A DNA stretch of 64,000 nt from Nocardioides antri (lineage in GTDB: Bacteria; Actinomycetota; Actinomycetes; Propionibacteriales; Nocardioidaceae). Each line of letters opens with the position of its first letter. Within the stretch, counting starts at the first letter, position 1. This document shows, piece by piece, positions 54,334 to 63,239 of the stretch. A model generated the notes under the pieces. It saw only the letters and a program-made list of their open reading frames with translations, had not been told where the DNA came from and did no database searches. The position numbers were made by a program, and so were the translations under genes. The stretch is from positions 62,001-126,000 of the forward strand of contig NZ_VUJW01000003.1 in the NCBI RefSeq assembly GCF_008373765.1, read 5' to 3'.

Positions 54334-56915
54334 CTTCCTGAGGGGTACTTGGGGGTGTAGATCTTGCCGTCCGTGTCACGAATGACGACCGGCGGCCTTC
54401 CGTTCATCGCGTCGCGCAGCGCGGCGATGTCCAGCGGACCGTTCTGGGGTGGGATCTCCAGGACGTTCTTCCCCGCCAGCACTCCCGGGCCCGCCCCGTC
54501 GAACAGCCCCGGAAAGTGCTGGAGGTTGCCGGGAGTTCTCGGGACCGTCAATCCCGGTGGGTACTGGCGGCGGATCAGGGCGATGTCGTTCGCCAGCTGG
54601 CCCGGGTTCTTCAGAGCGGCGTACTGCCGGTACTTGCGCTCGACGATCCAGTCACCCGGATCATACGAATCCAGGCGCTTTCCATTGGCCAGGTGGATCT
54701 CGTTGTAGCTGTACCTGTGCCAGTTCTGCGCGTTGAACGCCTCGCCGTGGCCCCAGATCGGCTTCCAGCGGTTGATGGCGACGACCTCGAGCGCGCCGTC
54801 GTCGCCGAGTCGGAACGTGTGGCCGCCGTAGCGCAGCTCGGTCGCCGGTGGCAGGTGCTTGAAGTGGTCGCCGAGCGCCATGAACCGGCGCATGCCGCCC
54901 TTGCCGCCGACGGTGATGACGCCCTTGGCGTCGGTGTAGAAGATCAGGTCGCCGGACTGGTAGATCGTGTTCGGCTGCGGGGCCTTCAGCGCGGCTGCGA
55001 GGTCGTCGGCGTGCTGGAAGTCGATGTGGACGAGCTCTTGCCCGTTGAGGTACTGGACGTTGTAGGACGCCCGGTCGCCGAGTGCCTCGATCTGCTTGCT
55101 GAGCTTGGCGTAGAGCTCGGGCGAGACGACGCCCTTGAGTCCCTTGAGGGTGAGCTTGCCGCCGGTCGCCGCCCAGCCGGCGAACGGGATCGCACCGGCG
55201 GCCGAGAGGCCGGCGTTCACGTGGTCGCCCTCGAGCTCGTACCAGCCGGCGTTGATGAGGTCGGCGATCTCGCCGACGAGCGGGATCAGGCCGCCGAGGT
55301 CGAGGACGAGGTGGCCGAGGTCGACGTACCACGGCTTGTCGTTCTTCTCGGCCTCCTCCTTGGCCTTGGCCGCCTGCTCCTCGCCGTAGGCGACGACGCC
55401 CTGCAGCTGCCGCGCGAGCTCGGCCGGCACCAGGTCGCCCGGCTTCTCGGACAACGCCGTCGTGAGCAGCGCACCGATGGCCGGCTCGCCGTTGGCGCCC
55501 AGCCACTCCCGCTCGAGCAGGAGGTACGCCAGGACGTCCGAGACCTCGATGTCCTCGCCCTCGAGACCGAGGGTGCGGGTGCCGCCCTCGGTGAGCAGCG
55601 TCTGAGCTGCTGCCCGGTTGCGCGACAGCGCCGTCGCCAGCGCCTGGACGGGGTCGAGGTAGTAGCCGTCGAGCGTGAAGACGCCGCTCGACCCGGTGTG
55701 GTGCCACCACCCGTCGGCGCCCTCGAGCTCGTCGCGCTCGAACTCGATGACCCGTGCGCTGAGCTCGGAGAGGAACTCCGGGTCCCACCCGCCCTGGCCG
55801 AGCAGCGAGGCCATCAGGGTCTGGCTGCCGGCCGCGACGTCCATGGTCCCTGGCTGGTAGCCGCCGGTGATGGCGTCGTACCACTCGTCGACCTTGTCGT
55901 CGGGCAGCCGGTAGTCGCCCTGGACCATCGTCCCCAGACCGAGCAGCGGCCCGAGCGCCTTCATGAGGCGCTGGTTGTAGGCGTCGGAGTCCTCGATGTC
56001 GGTGCCGTCGGCCCACGGACCGTCGTGGGCCAGTCCGAGGGCGTTGGCCAGGTGTTGTACGTCGACACCGTTGGCGAGCAGCCCGGCGAACTCCGGGTCG
56101 CCCTGGTGCCGCTCGAGGATCTCGAGCAGCTCCTCCCGATCCTCCGGAGGGAAGTTGCTGTAGTTGTAGATCATCTCCGCGACGCGGTCGCGATCCTCGA
56201 TCTTCTGCCCGTCGTCCAGCGCGTCGAGGTCCTGCAGCAGGATCAGCTCGTCGCCGAGGGCCTCCTCGGCCGCGTCGTACATCGCCAGGTAGGCGCCCTG
56301 GGCGGCCCGGGGGTCGCTGAGGTTGAGCTTGATGTCCTTGGGGACCGTGACGTAGACCGCGTTCTCGAGGGCCCGTGCGCAGGTCGAGGTAGCGGTCCGG
56401 CACTCCTCGACCAGCTCCTCGTAGCGGGTGTCGAGGTTGCCGAAGACCCGGTCCCGTTCGCCGGTCGCTGCCGACCGCTTGCCGGAGTAGACGTCGGCGA
56501 GCTCCTCGTGCTCCCACCTGCTCGACCGCCGGCCGCCGTCGGTGAGGCCATCCCGGTCCTGCTCGAACTTCCGGTCCAGCGACGTCAGCTCCGCCTGGCA
56601 GTCCGCTTCGGCCTCCGCACGCCGGCGGTTGAGCCGGCCCAGGGTGTCGAGCGCGTCGTCGTAGACCTTGGCGAGGGTGCCCAGCGCCTCGGATGCGGTC
56701 TCGAGGTGACCCTGGAAAGCGACGAGCATGGTCGCGACCGTGCCCATGTCGGTCTTCACCGAGGTCGCGGCGCTGCCGAGCCAGGAGTCGCCGATCTCGT
56801 CAGGCGTGGACCTGACCTTGGTCGCCCGCTGCCCGAGGAGCTCGGCCGCCGCGGCGTAGCGCCGCTTGACCTGTCGCAGCGGCCCGGGGTCGACGTCGAG
56901 CTGGTAGTGCCCCAC
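54330..56915 (-). CDS. WXG-type polymorphic toxin with C-terminal nuclease-like domain
   Basis: An 861-residue protein. Residues 1-180 are helical and WXG/LXG-like, with a DSWLGSAA turn near residue 47. Residues 200-490 are a helical body typical of large actinobacterial WXG toxins. Residues 520-590 include a hydrophobic pretoxin-like stretch (LGGLIPLVGEIADLINAGW, then a SAAGAIPFAGWAATGG segment). The tip has KRLDSYDPGDWIVERKY, with Asp749, Glu759 and Lys761 as a PD-(D/E)xK-type set. I recall the RLDSY-x-PG...ERK/SRK pattern from restriction-endonuclease-fold toxins. The GTG start lies one base after the WXG-like gene's stop. Confidence 0.75.
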   Translation of the reverse strand: MGHYQLDVDPGPLRQVKRRYAAAAELLGQRATKVRSTPDEIGDSWLGSAATSVKTDMGTVATMLVAFQGHLETASEALGTLAKVYDDALDTLGRLNRRRAEAEADCQAELTSLDRKFEQDRDGLTDGGRRSSRWEHEELADVYSGKRSAATGERDRVFGNLDTRYEELVEECRTATSTCARALENAVYVTVPKDIKLNLSDPRAAQGAYLAMYDAAEEALGDELILLQDLDALDDGQKIEDRDRVAEMIYNYSNFPPEDREELLEILERHQGDPEFAGLLANGVDVQHLANALGLAHDGPWADGTDIEDSDAYNQRLMKALGPLLGLGTMVQGDYRLPDDKVDEWYDAITGGYQPGTMDVAAGSQTLMASLLGQGGWDPEFLSELSARVIEFERDELEGADGWWHHTGSSGVFTLDGYYLDPVQALATALSRNRAAAQTLLTEGGTRTLGLEGEDIEVSDVLAYLLLEREWLGANGEPAIGALLTTALSEKPGDLVPAELARQLQGVVAYGEEQAAKAKEEAEKNDKPWYVDLGHLVLDLGGLIPLVGEIADLINAGWYELEGDHVNAGLSAAGAIPFAGWAATGGKLTLKGLKGVVSPELYAKLSKQIEALGDRASYNVQYLNGQELVHIDFQHADDLAAALKAPQPNTIYQSGDLIFYTDAKGVITVGGKGGMRRFMALGDHFKHLPPATELRYGGHTFRLGDDGALEVVAINRWKPIWGHGEAFNAQNWHRYSYNEIHLANGKRLDSYDPGDWIVERKYRQYAALKNPGQLANDIALIRRQYPPGLTVPRTPGNLQHFPGLFDGAGPGVLAGKNVLEIPPQNGPLDIAALRDAMNGRPPVVIRDTDGKIYTPKYPSGR

Positions 56916-56916
56916 G

Positions 56917-57192
56917 TCAGCCGCCGGCGAGGGTGCGGTCGAGACCGGAGAGGTCGATCGACATCTGGTTGATGTTGGTGGAGATGGCCTTCGCCTGGTC
57001 CGAGGACAGGGCGAAGGTGACCTGCCACGACGCGGTGAAGGCGGTGATGCCCGGGTCGATCTGCGCGAAGAAGGAGCCGCACCCCTCCGTCACCTGCGTG
57101 TAGCCGTCCGGGAGGTCCTCGACGATCCCCTCGCACAGCTCACTCAGCCCGTCGAACCGCTGGCGCACCGTGCGCACGGCCTCGTCGGTCAT
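56917..57192 (-). CDS. Small WXG100-like secreted or chaperone protein
   Basis: A 91-residue protein, mainly two helices with a central TASWQVTF turn. It is of the size and shape of WXG100 proteins, but with no Gly after the Trp. It lies one base before the toxin gene, so it may be the toxin's secretion partner, as is usual for type VII effectors. The ATG at 57192 is given; GTG at 57201 or 57240 are possible. The 58 bases to the LysM-BTAD stop hold no clear promoter, so it is probably read from the Tad operon. Confidence 0.6.
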   Translation of the reverse strand: MTDEAVRTVRQRFDGLSELCEGIVEDLPDGYTQVTEGCGSFFAQIDPGITAFTASWQVTFALSSDQAKAISTNINQMSIDLSGLDRTLAGG

Positions 57193-57250
57193 CTTCAGCA
57201 CGGGCGCCGGTCCCGAGCCCCCTCCGTCCGGGCGAACCACGGCGGTCCCG

Positions 57251-60004
57251 TCAGCCCGCCAGGGTGCCGGCGGCAGCCGGACGTGCCCCGGGCAGGAGCT
57301 CCTCGACGAGCGCCTCGGTCTCCGCCTCCAGCTCGGCGCCACGCTCCGCCAGCGCGACCACCATCTCCTGGGACGCGGCGGCGATGGCGGGCCCGCCCGG
57401 ACCGTCGTACTCCGCGCGGAGGAGGTCCCGCCACAACAGCTGCGAGTGCGGAACCATCCGCAGCCCCGCGCGGGCGGCACCGGCCGCGCCGCCGGGGTCG
57501 TCGGTCGACAGCTCGACGAGCCGGTGCGCGGTCGCCTCGACGGCGTCGGCGACCGTGCTGTCAAGCCGGGTGCGGGCCAGCCAGGTGTAGCGGCCGCGGT
57601 CCCGCCGGTCGAGGAACGGACCGCGGACCAGCTGGAGGGCGCGCCGCAGGAGCTCCATCTCGGTCTTGACCGCGGCACCGCGCGACCGCTGCACGAGGGT
57701 GCAGAACGCGTGCCAGTCGACGGCGACCTCGTCGGCGAGGAACAGCCGCCCCTCGTCGTTCTCCCGCAGCAGGTAGGAGCCGTCGGCGGCGTTGCCGAGC
57801 CACTCCCGGACCCGTGCGATCGTCGCGTCGCGCACCTCAGAGGTGACGCCGCGGGGCCACACCGACGCCGCCAGCACGCTGGGGTGCACGGGTGCGGTCT
57901 GCAGCGCGAGGAACGTCGCGACCTCGGTGGCGAGCGCCAGCCTGACCTCGTCCATCTGGCCCGGCACCCGGGTCTCCAGCGGACCGAGCACGCCGACCCG
58001 CACGGCAGCCGACGCCCACTGCGCGTCGTCGCCGGGCCGCGGCGCCCGCGGGATGAGCACGCCGGACTCCGTCGCCGGCGACCGCTGCTCCCGCGCCTTC
58101 GCGAACAGTCCGGCGAGCTGGACGGCCGTGCGTTCGGTGAGGCGTACGGCGGTGACGGCGATGTCGAGCAGCGGCAGGGCCAGGTGGCCGGACTCGTCGA
58201 CGGTCAGGTGCCACCGGGTTCCCGGCAGCTTGCCGACCGCGACCACGCCGAGGCCGCGGTCGCCGGTGCGGATCATCGGCTGCAGGCGCTCCACCAGCTC
58301 GTCGTCGGGGACGGCGCCGAGCATGAGGTACTGCGGCGTCAGGTCCGGCTTGCGACCGACCCGCCCGGAGAGCACGTCCTGGCCGTTGCGGTCCGGTCGA
58401 TCGACCTCGAAGGCGCCGACCAGGGTGGGCAGGTCGTCGACGACGGAGAAGCTGCGGTCGGACACGCGGGCGAGAACCGGCGACAGCTCGAAGGAGTGCA
58501 CGACCTGGTCGTCCGACCACGGCGACGTCACGAGCTGGACGGCGAGCGCGGACACGACCTCCCGGGCAACGGCGTCGGCGCCGCTGACCGAGGCCGGCCC
58601 ACCGACCGCCTCGAGGTCGATGAGCACGTCGGCGCCGTCGTCGTCGCGCCCGATGCACACGAGCCCGGGGTACGGCGCACTGCCGAGCGGACCCTGGTCG
58701 GCCTCGGCGGACTCCCGGTCGAGCCGCCACCGACGTCCCTCCTTGAGGGCGATCCACGGCGCAGGCGGGCTCGGCGCGGCGGGGGCGATCCTGAGCTCGA
58801 TCTCGTCGTCGTCCACGGTCACGGCGTAGACCGGCGGCAGGGGGACGCCGTCGGCGCGTGCGCTCACGGCGAGGCGGCGCAGCGCGCGGTCGACCCGCTC
58901 GGCCCGGTCGGTGTCGGCGCCCACGAGCATCGCGACCTCCGCCTCGATCTCCGACGCGGCGACGTTCGCGCCGCGTCGCCGACGCCGCTCCGCGGCGAGC
59001 GCGGCGGCCAGGCTGGCGGCAAGGAGACCGCCGCCGACGAGGTCACCCGCCAGGCCGTCGTACGACGACTCGACCGCGTCGACCCCGCCGCCCGAGTGGT
59101 CGACGAAGGGGGCGGTCTGCTGGTCGCCGCCACCGTCGCGGTCGTCCTGCTGCTGGTGGGCCCGGTCGACCCGGTCGGCACCGACCGCGTCGTCGGGCAG
59201 GACGAGCACCCAGCCGGGCTGGATCAGCCGGCCGATCACGAGCTCTCCGCCGTCGGGCTGCGGGCGGCCCTTGTTGAGCTCGAAGATCTCCTTCCAGCGC
59301 CGCCCGTCGCCGAGGTGCTCCTCGGCGATGTCCCACAGGTTGTGGTGGTAGCGGCCCTCGGGTGGCTTGACGACCACGACCTTCCGGCCGAGGAGCTGGT
59401 CGGCGACGTCCCGGAGCTCCTGGGTGGTCTCGGTGTAGATCGCCGGAGCGGCGTACTGCTCGGGCGCCCCCTGCTGCATCGGGCGGCCCGGCCCGTCCGA
59501 GGTGTTCCGAGCCGCGTCGTGGACGGCGACGGTCGCGTCCCGCTGGACGTGCCGGCCACCGTCGTCGGCGGATGCCGTCCCCGCACTGCCGATCAGCGAG
59601 GCGCCGACGAGCACGGTGCCGACGAGGGCGCGGGCCAGCGCCTGGGAGCGACCGGAGAGCGGCACCGGTCGCGGCAGCCCTCCGCCGCGGAGGAGGGAGA
59701 CGGCCTCGACGACCACGCAGACCGTGAACTGCAGCCAGGCCAGCCAGACGACCACCAGCAGCACGACGATCAGGGCGTCGACCGTCAGCGGCTGGGTGAG
59801 GTCGTCCCGCGACGGCAGGCCCGTCGGCACCGGCGGCGGGCCCTGCCACAGCCAGAGGCCGACAGGAACGCCGACCACCAGGGCGGCGAGGGCGAGCACC
59901 GCGCCCAGCACGGCGACGGGCGAGGACTTCTCGGCCGTCGCTGCCGGCGCGCTGAACCGCTCAGGTCCCCGTCGGGCGGCGTCGGTCTGGCCTGCTGGGT
60001 TCAT
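57251..60004 (-). CDS. LysM and BTAD domain membrane protein of the Tad locus
   Basis: A 917-residue protein. Two membrane helices (about residues 30-52 and 76-100) and a third hydrophobic stretch (about 122-142) precede a LysM-type module (NLWDIAEEHLGDGRRWKEIFELNKG, about residues 220-275), which would bind peptidoglycan. After another hydrophobic stretch near residue 320 comes a long cytoplasmic part, ending in a BTAD domain (about 700-900), usually found in SARP regulators. Actinobacterial Tad loci often carry such a protein, and its task is not known. The start shares one base with the TadG-like stop. Confidence 0.75.
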   Translation of the reverse strand: MNPAGQTDAARRGPERFSAPAATAEKSSPVAVLGAVLALAALVVGVPVGLWLWQGPPPVPTGLPSRDDLTQPLTVDALIVVLLVVVWLAWLQFTVCVVVEAVSLLRGGGLPRPVPLSGRSQALARALVGTVLVGASLIGSAGTASADDGGRHVQRDATVAVHDAARNTSDGPGRPMQQGAPEQYAAPAIYTETTQELRDVADQLLGRKVVVVKPPEGRYHHNLWDIAEEHLGDGRRWKEIFELNKGRPQPDGGELVIGRLIQPGWVLVLPDDAVGADRVDRAHQQQDDRDGGGDQQTAPFVDHSGGGVDAVESSYDGLAGDLVGGGLLAASLAAALAAERRRRRGANVAASEIEAEVAMLVGADTDRAERVDRALRRLAVSARADGVPLPPVYAVTVDDDEIELRIAPAAPSPPAPWIALKEGRRWRLDRESAEADQGPLGSAPYPGLVCIGRDDDGADVLIDLEAVGGPASVSGADAVAREVVSALAVQLVTSPWSDDQVVHSFELSPVLARVSDRSFSVVDDLPTLVGAFEVDRPDRNGQDVLSGRVGRKPDLTPQYLMLGAVPDDELVERLQPMIRTGDRGLGVVAVGKLPGTRWHLTVDESGHLALPLLDIAVTAVRLTERTAVQLAGLFAKAREQRSPATESGVLIPRAPRPGDDAQWASAAVRVGVLGPLETRVPGQMDEVRLALATEVATFLALQTAPVHPSVLAASVWPRGVTSEVRDATIARVREWLGNAADGSYLLRENDEGRLFLADEVAVDWHAFCTLVQRSRGAAVKTEMELLRRALQLVRGPFLDRRDRGRYTWLARTRLDSTVADAVEATAHRLVELSTDDPGGAAGAARAGLRMVPHSQLLWRDLLRAEYDGPGGPAIAAASQEMVVALAERGAELEAETEALVEELLPGARPAAAGTLAG

Positions 60005-60414
60005 CAGAGCACTCCTGCTTCCGCGGTGGCCGTGGCGTCGATGTCGAACTCGTTGAAGCCGATGAGGAGCAGCATCTTCGTGGCGACGGTGTCACGCGCG
60101 GACACGGTCACCGTCGTCTCGGTCGCATAGACGCGGATGTCGGTGTAGCCGCGGCTCGCCAGCACCTCCCGTGCCCGGGCTTCGGCCTCTGCCGGGTTGA
60201 CGACGAGCTCGTCGTGCTGTCGGTAGTGCAGCTCGTCGGTGGCCTGGGCGCCGGCTACGGCCGCGGCCTCGACGTCGTCGGCGATCGTCGACTTCGCGTT
60301 GAGCGCCCCTCCCCCGTCGACGACGAGGCCCGCGACGACCAGCATGGTGATCGTCATGCCCACGATGAAGGCGGACGCGGCTCCGCGCTCGTCCCTCGTC
60401 CTTGCCCGCGTCAT
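60004..60414 (-). CDS. TadG-like pilus assembly protein
   Basis: A 136-residue protein with an RDERGAASAFIVGMTITMLVVAGLVVDGGGA N-terminal helix (split at Gly16-Ala17), then a short periplasmic or external domain. It resembles the short actinobacterial TadG-like or Rv3657c-like proteins. It is a probable minor pseudopilin or anchor of the Tad pilus. The start overlaps the upstream TadE gene by 4 bases. It lacks the Glu at +5 seen in the true pseudopilins, so it may not be processed by the prepilin peptidase. Confidence 0.75.
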   Translation of the reverse strand: MTRARTRDERGAASAFIVGMTITMLVVAGLVVDGGGALNAKSTIADDVEAAAVAGAQATDELHYRQHDELVVNPAEAEARAREVLASRGYTDIRVYATETTVTVSARDTVATKMLLLIGFNEFDIDATATAEAGVL

Positions 60415-60821
60415 TCGAACCTCCGGTAGGGATCGAGCCTGACCTGGGAGTCGGCATCGACCGTCACGGTCCCGCCGAGCCCGATCAGGCCCAGGTCGTC
60501 GTACGGCACCTTGCAGCGGAGAGTGACGTAGAGGGTGCCGTCGGGGCCGTAGTCCGAGTCGTCGTAGGCGAAGGTGCAGTCCGCGTCACCGAGCGAGGCG
60601 TCGCGCGAGGCCTGGTAGGTGTCGTAGGCCGCCTGCGCGGCGGCGGCCCTCGAGTCCTCGAACGACGCCGCCCGCGCGGCGTCGCGCGCGGCGGCCTCGA
60701 TGTCGCCCTCCACGCTGACGTAGCGGCCGCCGGCGACGACGAGCAGGGCGAACATGAAGAGGACCGGCGCGAGAACCACGACCTCGACCGCCATCGATCC
60801 TCTCTCGTCGCGCGACGTCAC
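60411..60821 (-). CDS. TadE-like pseudopilin
   Basis: A 136-residue TadE-type protein. The N-terminus RDERGSMAVEVVVLAPVLF has a prepilin-like site (Gly, then Glu at +5), followed by a hydrophobic helix and a small external domain with two Cys (DADCTF and LRCKV) that could form a disulfide. It is a likely minor pilin. It overlaps both neighbours by 4 bases. The start is GTG at 60821. Confidence 0.82.
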   Translation of the reverse strand: MTSRDERGSMAVEVVVLAPVLFMFALLVVAGGRYVSVEGDIEAAARDAARAASFEDSRAAAAQAAYDTYQASRDASLGDADCTFAYDDSDYGPDGTLYVTLRCKVPYDDLGLIGLGGTVTVDADSQVRLDPYRRFE

Positions 60822-61207
60822 TGGGTGTCCTCGAACTCCTCGAGCGGGCCCTCGACCGTCTCGCTCACGGTCGGGACGCCGATCGGCGAGATCTCCTGCG
60901 CATGGCCCGTCACCGTGACGCGCACCCGGTTGCCCTCCACCAGGACCACGGTGACGTCGGCGTCCTCGAGGACGCCGCCTCCGAGCCGGTCGGCGTATGC
61001 CTCGCCCTCGCGCTCCGCAAGGGCCAGGTCGCCGGAGACACGCGCGCTCCGGGCGGTTTCGCGCGCGACCGAGCTCGCCGCCTGGTTGCCGAACCAGACG
61101 AGCGAGAACTGCACCGCGATGAAGATGATGAACATCAGCAGCGGCATGTAGAGCACGAGCTCCACGCTGCTGACCCCCGAGTCATCGCGACGTCGGCGCG
61201 AGGTCAT
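60818..61207 (-). CDS. TadE-like pseudopilin
   Basis: A 129-residue TadE family member with DDSGVSSVELVLYMPLLMF (prepilin-like Gly and Glu at +5), one membrane helix and a short external domain. It is thought to prime or cap the Tad pilus. The ATG at 61207 shares one base with the stop of the Flp pilin gene (TGATG). It lies in the unbroken Tad operon. Confidence 0.83.
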   Translation of the reverse strand: MTSRRRRDDSGVSSVELVLYMPLLMFIIFIAVQFSLVWFGNQAASSVARETARSARVSGDLALAEREGEAYADRLGGGVLEDADVTVVLVEGNRVRVTVTGHAQEISPIGVPTVSETVEGPLEEFEDTQ

Positions 61208-61398
61208 CACTCGATGGAGATGGTGTTGGCCTTGTCGTTCACCTCGCTGCTGATGACGACGCCGACGCCGACGGCGAGCGCGATCAGCACCGCGGTGATG
61301 ATCACCCACTCGACGGCCGAGACGCCGCGCTCGTCGTCACGTGCGCGCGCCAGGTGACCGCGAGCCATGATCCACAGGTACTGGAGTTCGGGACTCAT
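61207..61398 (-). CDS. flp: Flp-type major pilin
   Basis: A 63-residue Flp prepilin. The leader ends in RDDERG and the mature part begins VSAVEWVIITAVLIALAV, with Glu at +5 and the single helix of Flp pilins, then a short polar end. The ATG at 61398 is set by AAAGGA 9 bases before it; a TTG at 61416 overlaps that site. The prepilin peptidase is not in the window. It is the main subunit of the pilus that tadA-tadC assemble. Confidence 0.85.
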   Translation of the reverse strand: MSPELQYLWIMARGHLARARDDERGVSAVEWVIITAVLIALAVGVGVVISSEVNDKANTISIE

Positions 61399-61452
61399 CC
61401 GAGATTGTCCTTTCAACTTCGATGACGGTGACCGTTCCCAGATCGAACGGTG

Positions 61453-62370
61453 CTAACCGAGAATCCGGGCGATCGCTGGATAGACCAGGAAGATGAGGAA
61501 CCCGGCGCACAGCAGCAGCTGGGCGACGAGCATCGACTGCGAGCGGGCCTCGGCCTTGGCCTCGGCGTCGGCGAGCTCGCGGTGCCGCATGGACGCGGCG
61601 CGTGCCGTCAGCGACTCGCGGACCTTGGCGCCGTCCTCGGCGACCAGGGCGAGCGCGGCGGAGAGGTCACGAAGCTCGTCGACGTCGACCTCGTCACCGA
61701 GCTGGCCGAGCGCGGCCCACGGGGTGATGCCCTGCAGCCTGGCCGCCTCGAGGGTGTCGCGGATGCGCACCATGCCCCAGCTGTCGCTGACGTTCGAGGC
61801 AGACTGGAGGGCCTCGGGCACGCCGCGTCCACCGGCGAGATTCATCGACACCAGGTCCAGGAACGCGCTGACCATGTGGCGGAATGCTCGGCGCTTCTCC
61901 TCGGCCTCGCTGCGGAGCCTCGAGTAGGGGACGAGCGCACCGACCAGAGCGCCGATCAGCACGAGCCACAGGGGCACGACGAACCCGACCAGACCCAGGA
62001 GAGCCCACGGGATCAGTACGGCGTTGGGCAGGACCGCGCCCAGCAGCGCACCCAGGGCGGTGCGGGCGATGAACATCTCGCGGGACTGGCCGACCATGCC
62101 GAGATCGGCCTCGAGCCGTCGGGGCAGGCCGTAGCCCTGCTCCTCGAGTGCGTCGCCGATGCGAGCACCGAGCCGGCGCATCCGTGGCGACTCCTCTGCA
62201 TGGCGCCGATCGACGGTCAACGACGCATCTCGGCGTCCTCGAGCGAGTCGGGCGTCCAGGAGCGCGAGCGCGACGGGCCCGGACGCCCTGGGCTGGACCA
62301 GGAGCCACGTCGCCAGGAGCACGCCCACACCGACGAACCCGCCGGCGAGCATGGTCAGTGTGAGCGTCAT
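61453..62370 (-). CDS. tadC: Tad pilus inner-membrane platform protein TadC
   Basis: A 305-residue type II secretion F-domain protein with two N-terminal helices and a cytoplasmic T2SSF part (SAFLDLVSMNLAGGRGVPEALQSAS, residues 165-190), then C-terminal helices. It is half of the TadB/TadC platform in the pilus machine. The ATG overlaps the tadB stop (ATGA). A 54-base gap to flp is the longest one in the Tad run and may hold an internal promoter. Confidence 0.87.
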   Translation of the reverse strand: MTLTLTMLAGGFVGVGVLLATWLLVQPRASGPVALALLDARLARGRRDASLTVDRRHAEESPRMRRLGARIGDALEEQGYGLPRRLEADLGMVGQSREMFIARTALGALLGAVLPNAVLIPWALLGLVGFVVPLWLVLIGALVGALVPYSRLRSEAEEKRRAFRHMVSAFLDLVSMNLAGGRGVPEALQSASNVSDSWGMVRIRDTLEAARLQGITPWAALGQLGDEVDVDELRDLSAALALVAEDGAKVRESLTARAASMRHRELADAEAKAEARSQSMLVAQLLLCAGFLIFLVYPAIARILG

Positions 62371-63239
62371 CGCGCGACCTCCGTCCGCCGGAAGTGCAGG
62401 AAACGGCCGGGGGTGTCGTCCTTCGCCAGCGCCCGGAGCCACATCACGCCGGCGGCGAAGATCATCATGATCACGAGAAGCACGACCTGGCCGACCGGCG
62501 TGGAGTAGGGGGCGACGTAGGCCGGGTTGAACACCCGGAGCCCTACGACGAACGCGACGGTGACGCCGACGACGATCGTCACGCTGCGACGGGTCGACGC
62601 ACGGCTGGCGTAGATCCGCTGCCGCATCTCGAGCTCCAGCCGCGCGGAGCGGGCGAGCGAGGTGAGGACCTCGCGGAGGCCGGGGCCGCGCAGCCGCGCG
62701 TTGAGCATGAGCGCCGCGATGATCAGGTCGGCTCCCGCGTCATCGACCTCCTCGGCGAACCGCCGGAGCGCCTCGGGCAGCGGCATCCGGACCCGGAGCC
62801 GGTCGGCCAGGGTCGTCAGGTCGTCCCGGATCGCCGGTGACGCGGCGTACGACGTCGCCGGGATCGCCTGCTCGAGGCCGACCGCGCCCGCCACCGTGTC
62901 CCGCAGCGACTCGGTCCAGGCCGCGAGCCCCTCCAGCCGGGCGATGCCCTGGCGGGACTCGCGCGCTCCGCCGAACAGCCTGTTCCAGAACAGGACCAGC
63001 AGTCCGCAGGCGATCGCGACCACGAGCCAGCGCGTCAGCAGCAGCACCAGCAGGAACGCCAGCATCGCGAACGGGACCCGTCGTCCTGCCGCCTGCACGC
63101 GCTCGGTCAGGCTCGGTCCGGAGTCGGCGATGCGATCGTCCACGGGGAACCCGACCAGCGATCGGACGAGCAGCACGATCCCGCTGCCCACGACCCCGCC
63201 GAGGAGGACGATGAGCAGGATGGTCGGGGTGAGCGTCAT
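62367..63239 (-). CDS. tadB: Tad pilus inner-membrane platform protein TadB
   Basis: A 290-residue T2SSF-domain protein with membrane helices at the N-terminus (about 5-25 and 55-85) and C-terminus, and a cytoplasmic domain with LAAWTESLRDTVAGAVGLEQAI and LARSARLELEMRQRIYASR. It pairs with TadC on the inner face of the membrane. The ATG overlaps the tadA stop by 4 bases. Confidence 0.88.
   Translation of the reverse strand: MTLTPTILLIVLLGGVVGSGIVLLVRSLVGFPVDDRIADSGPSLTERVQAAGRRVPFAMLAFLLVLLLTRWLVVAIACGLLVLFWNRLFGGARESRQGIARLEGLAAWTESLRDTVAGAVGLEQAIPATSYAASPAIRDDLTTLADRLRVRMPLPEALRRFAEEVDDAGADLIIAALMLNARLRGPGLREVLTSLARSARLELEMRQRIYASRASTRRSVTIVVGVTVAFVVGLRVFNPAYVAPYSTPVGQVVLLVIMMIFAAGVMWLRALAKDDTPGRFLHFRRTEVAR

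Noticed and set aside
54516-56972. An 818-codon plus-strand frame over the toxin
   Set aside because: Shadow of the minus-strand gene; Val/Asp/Leu-rich with no domains.
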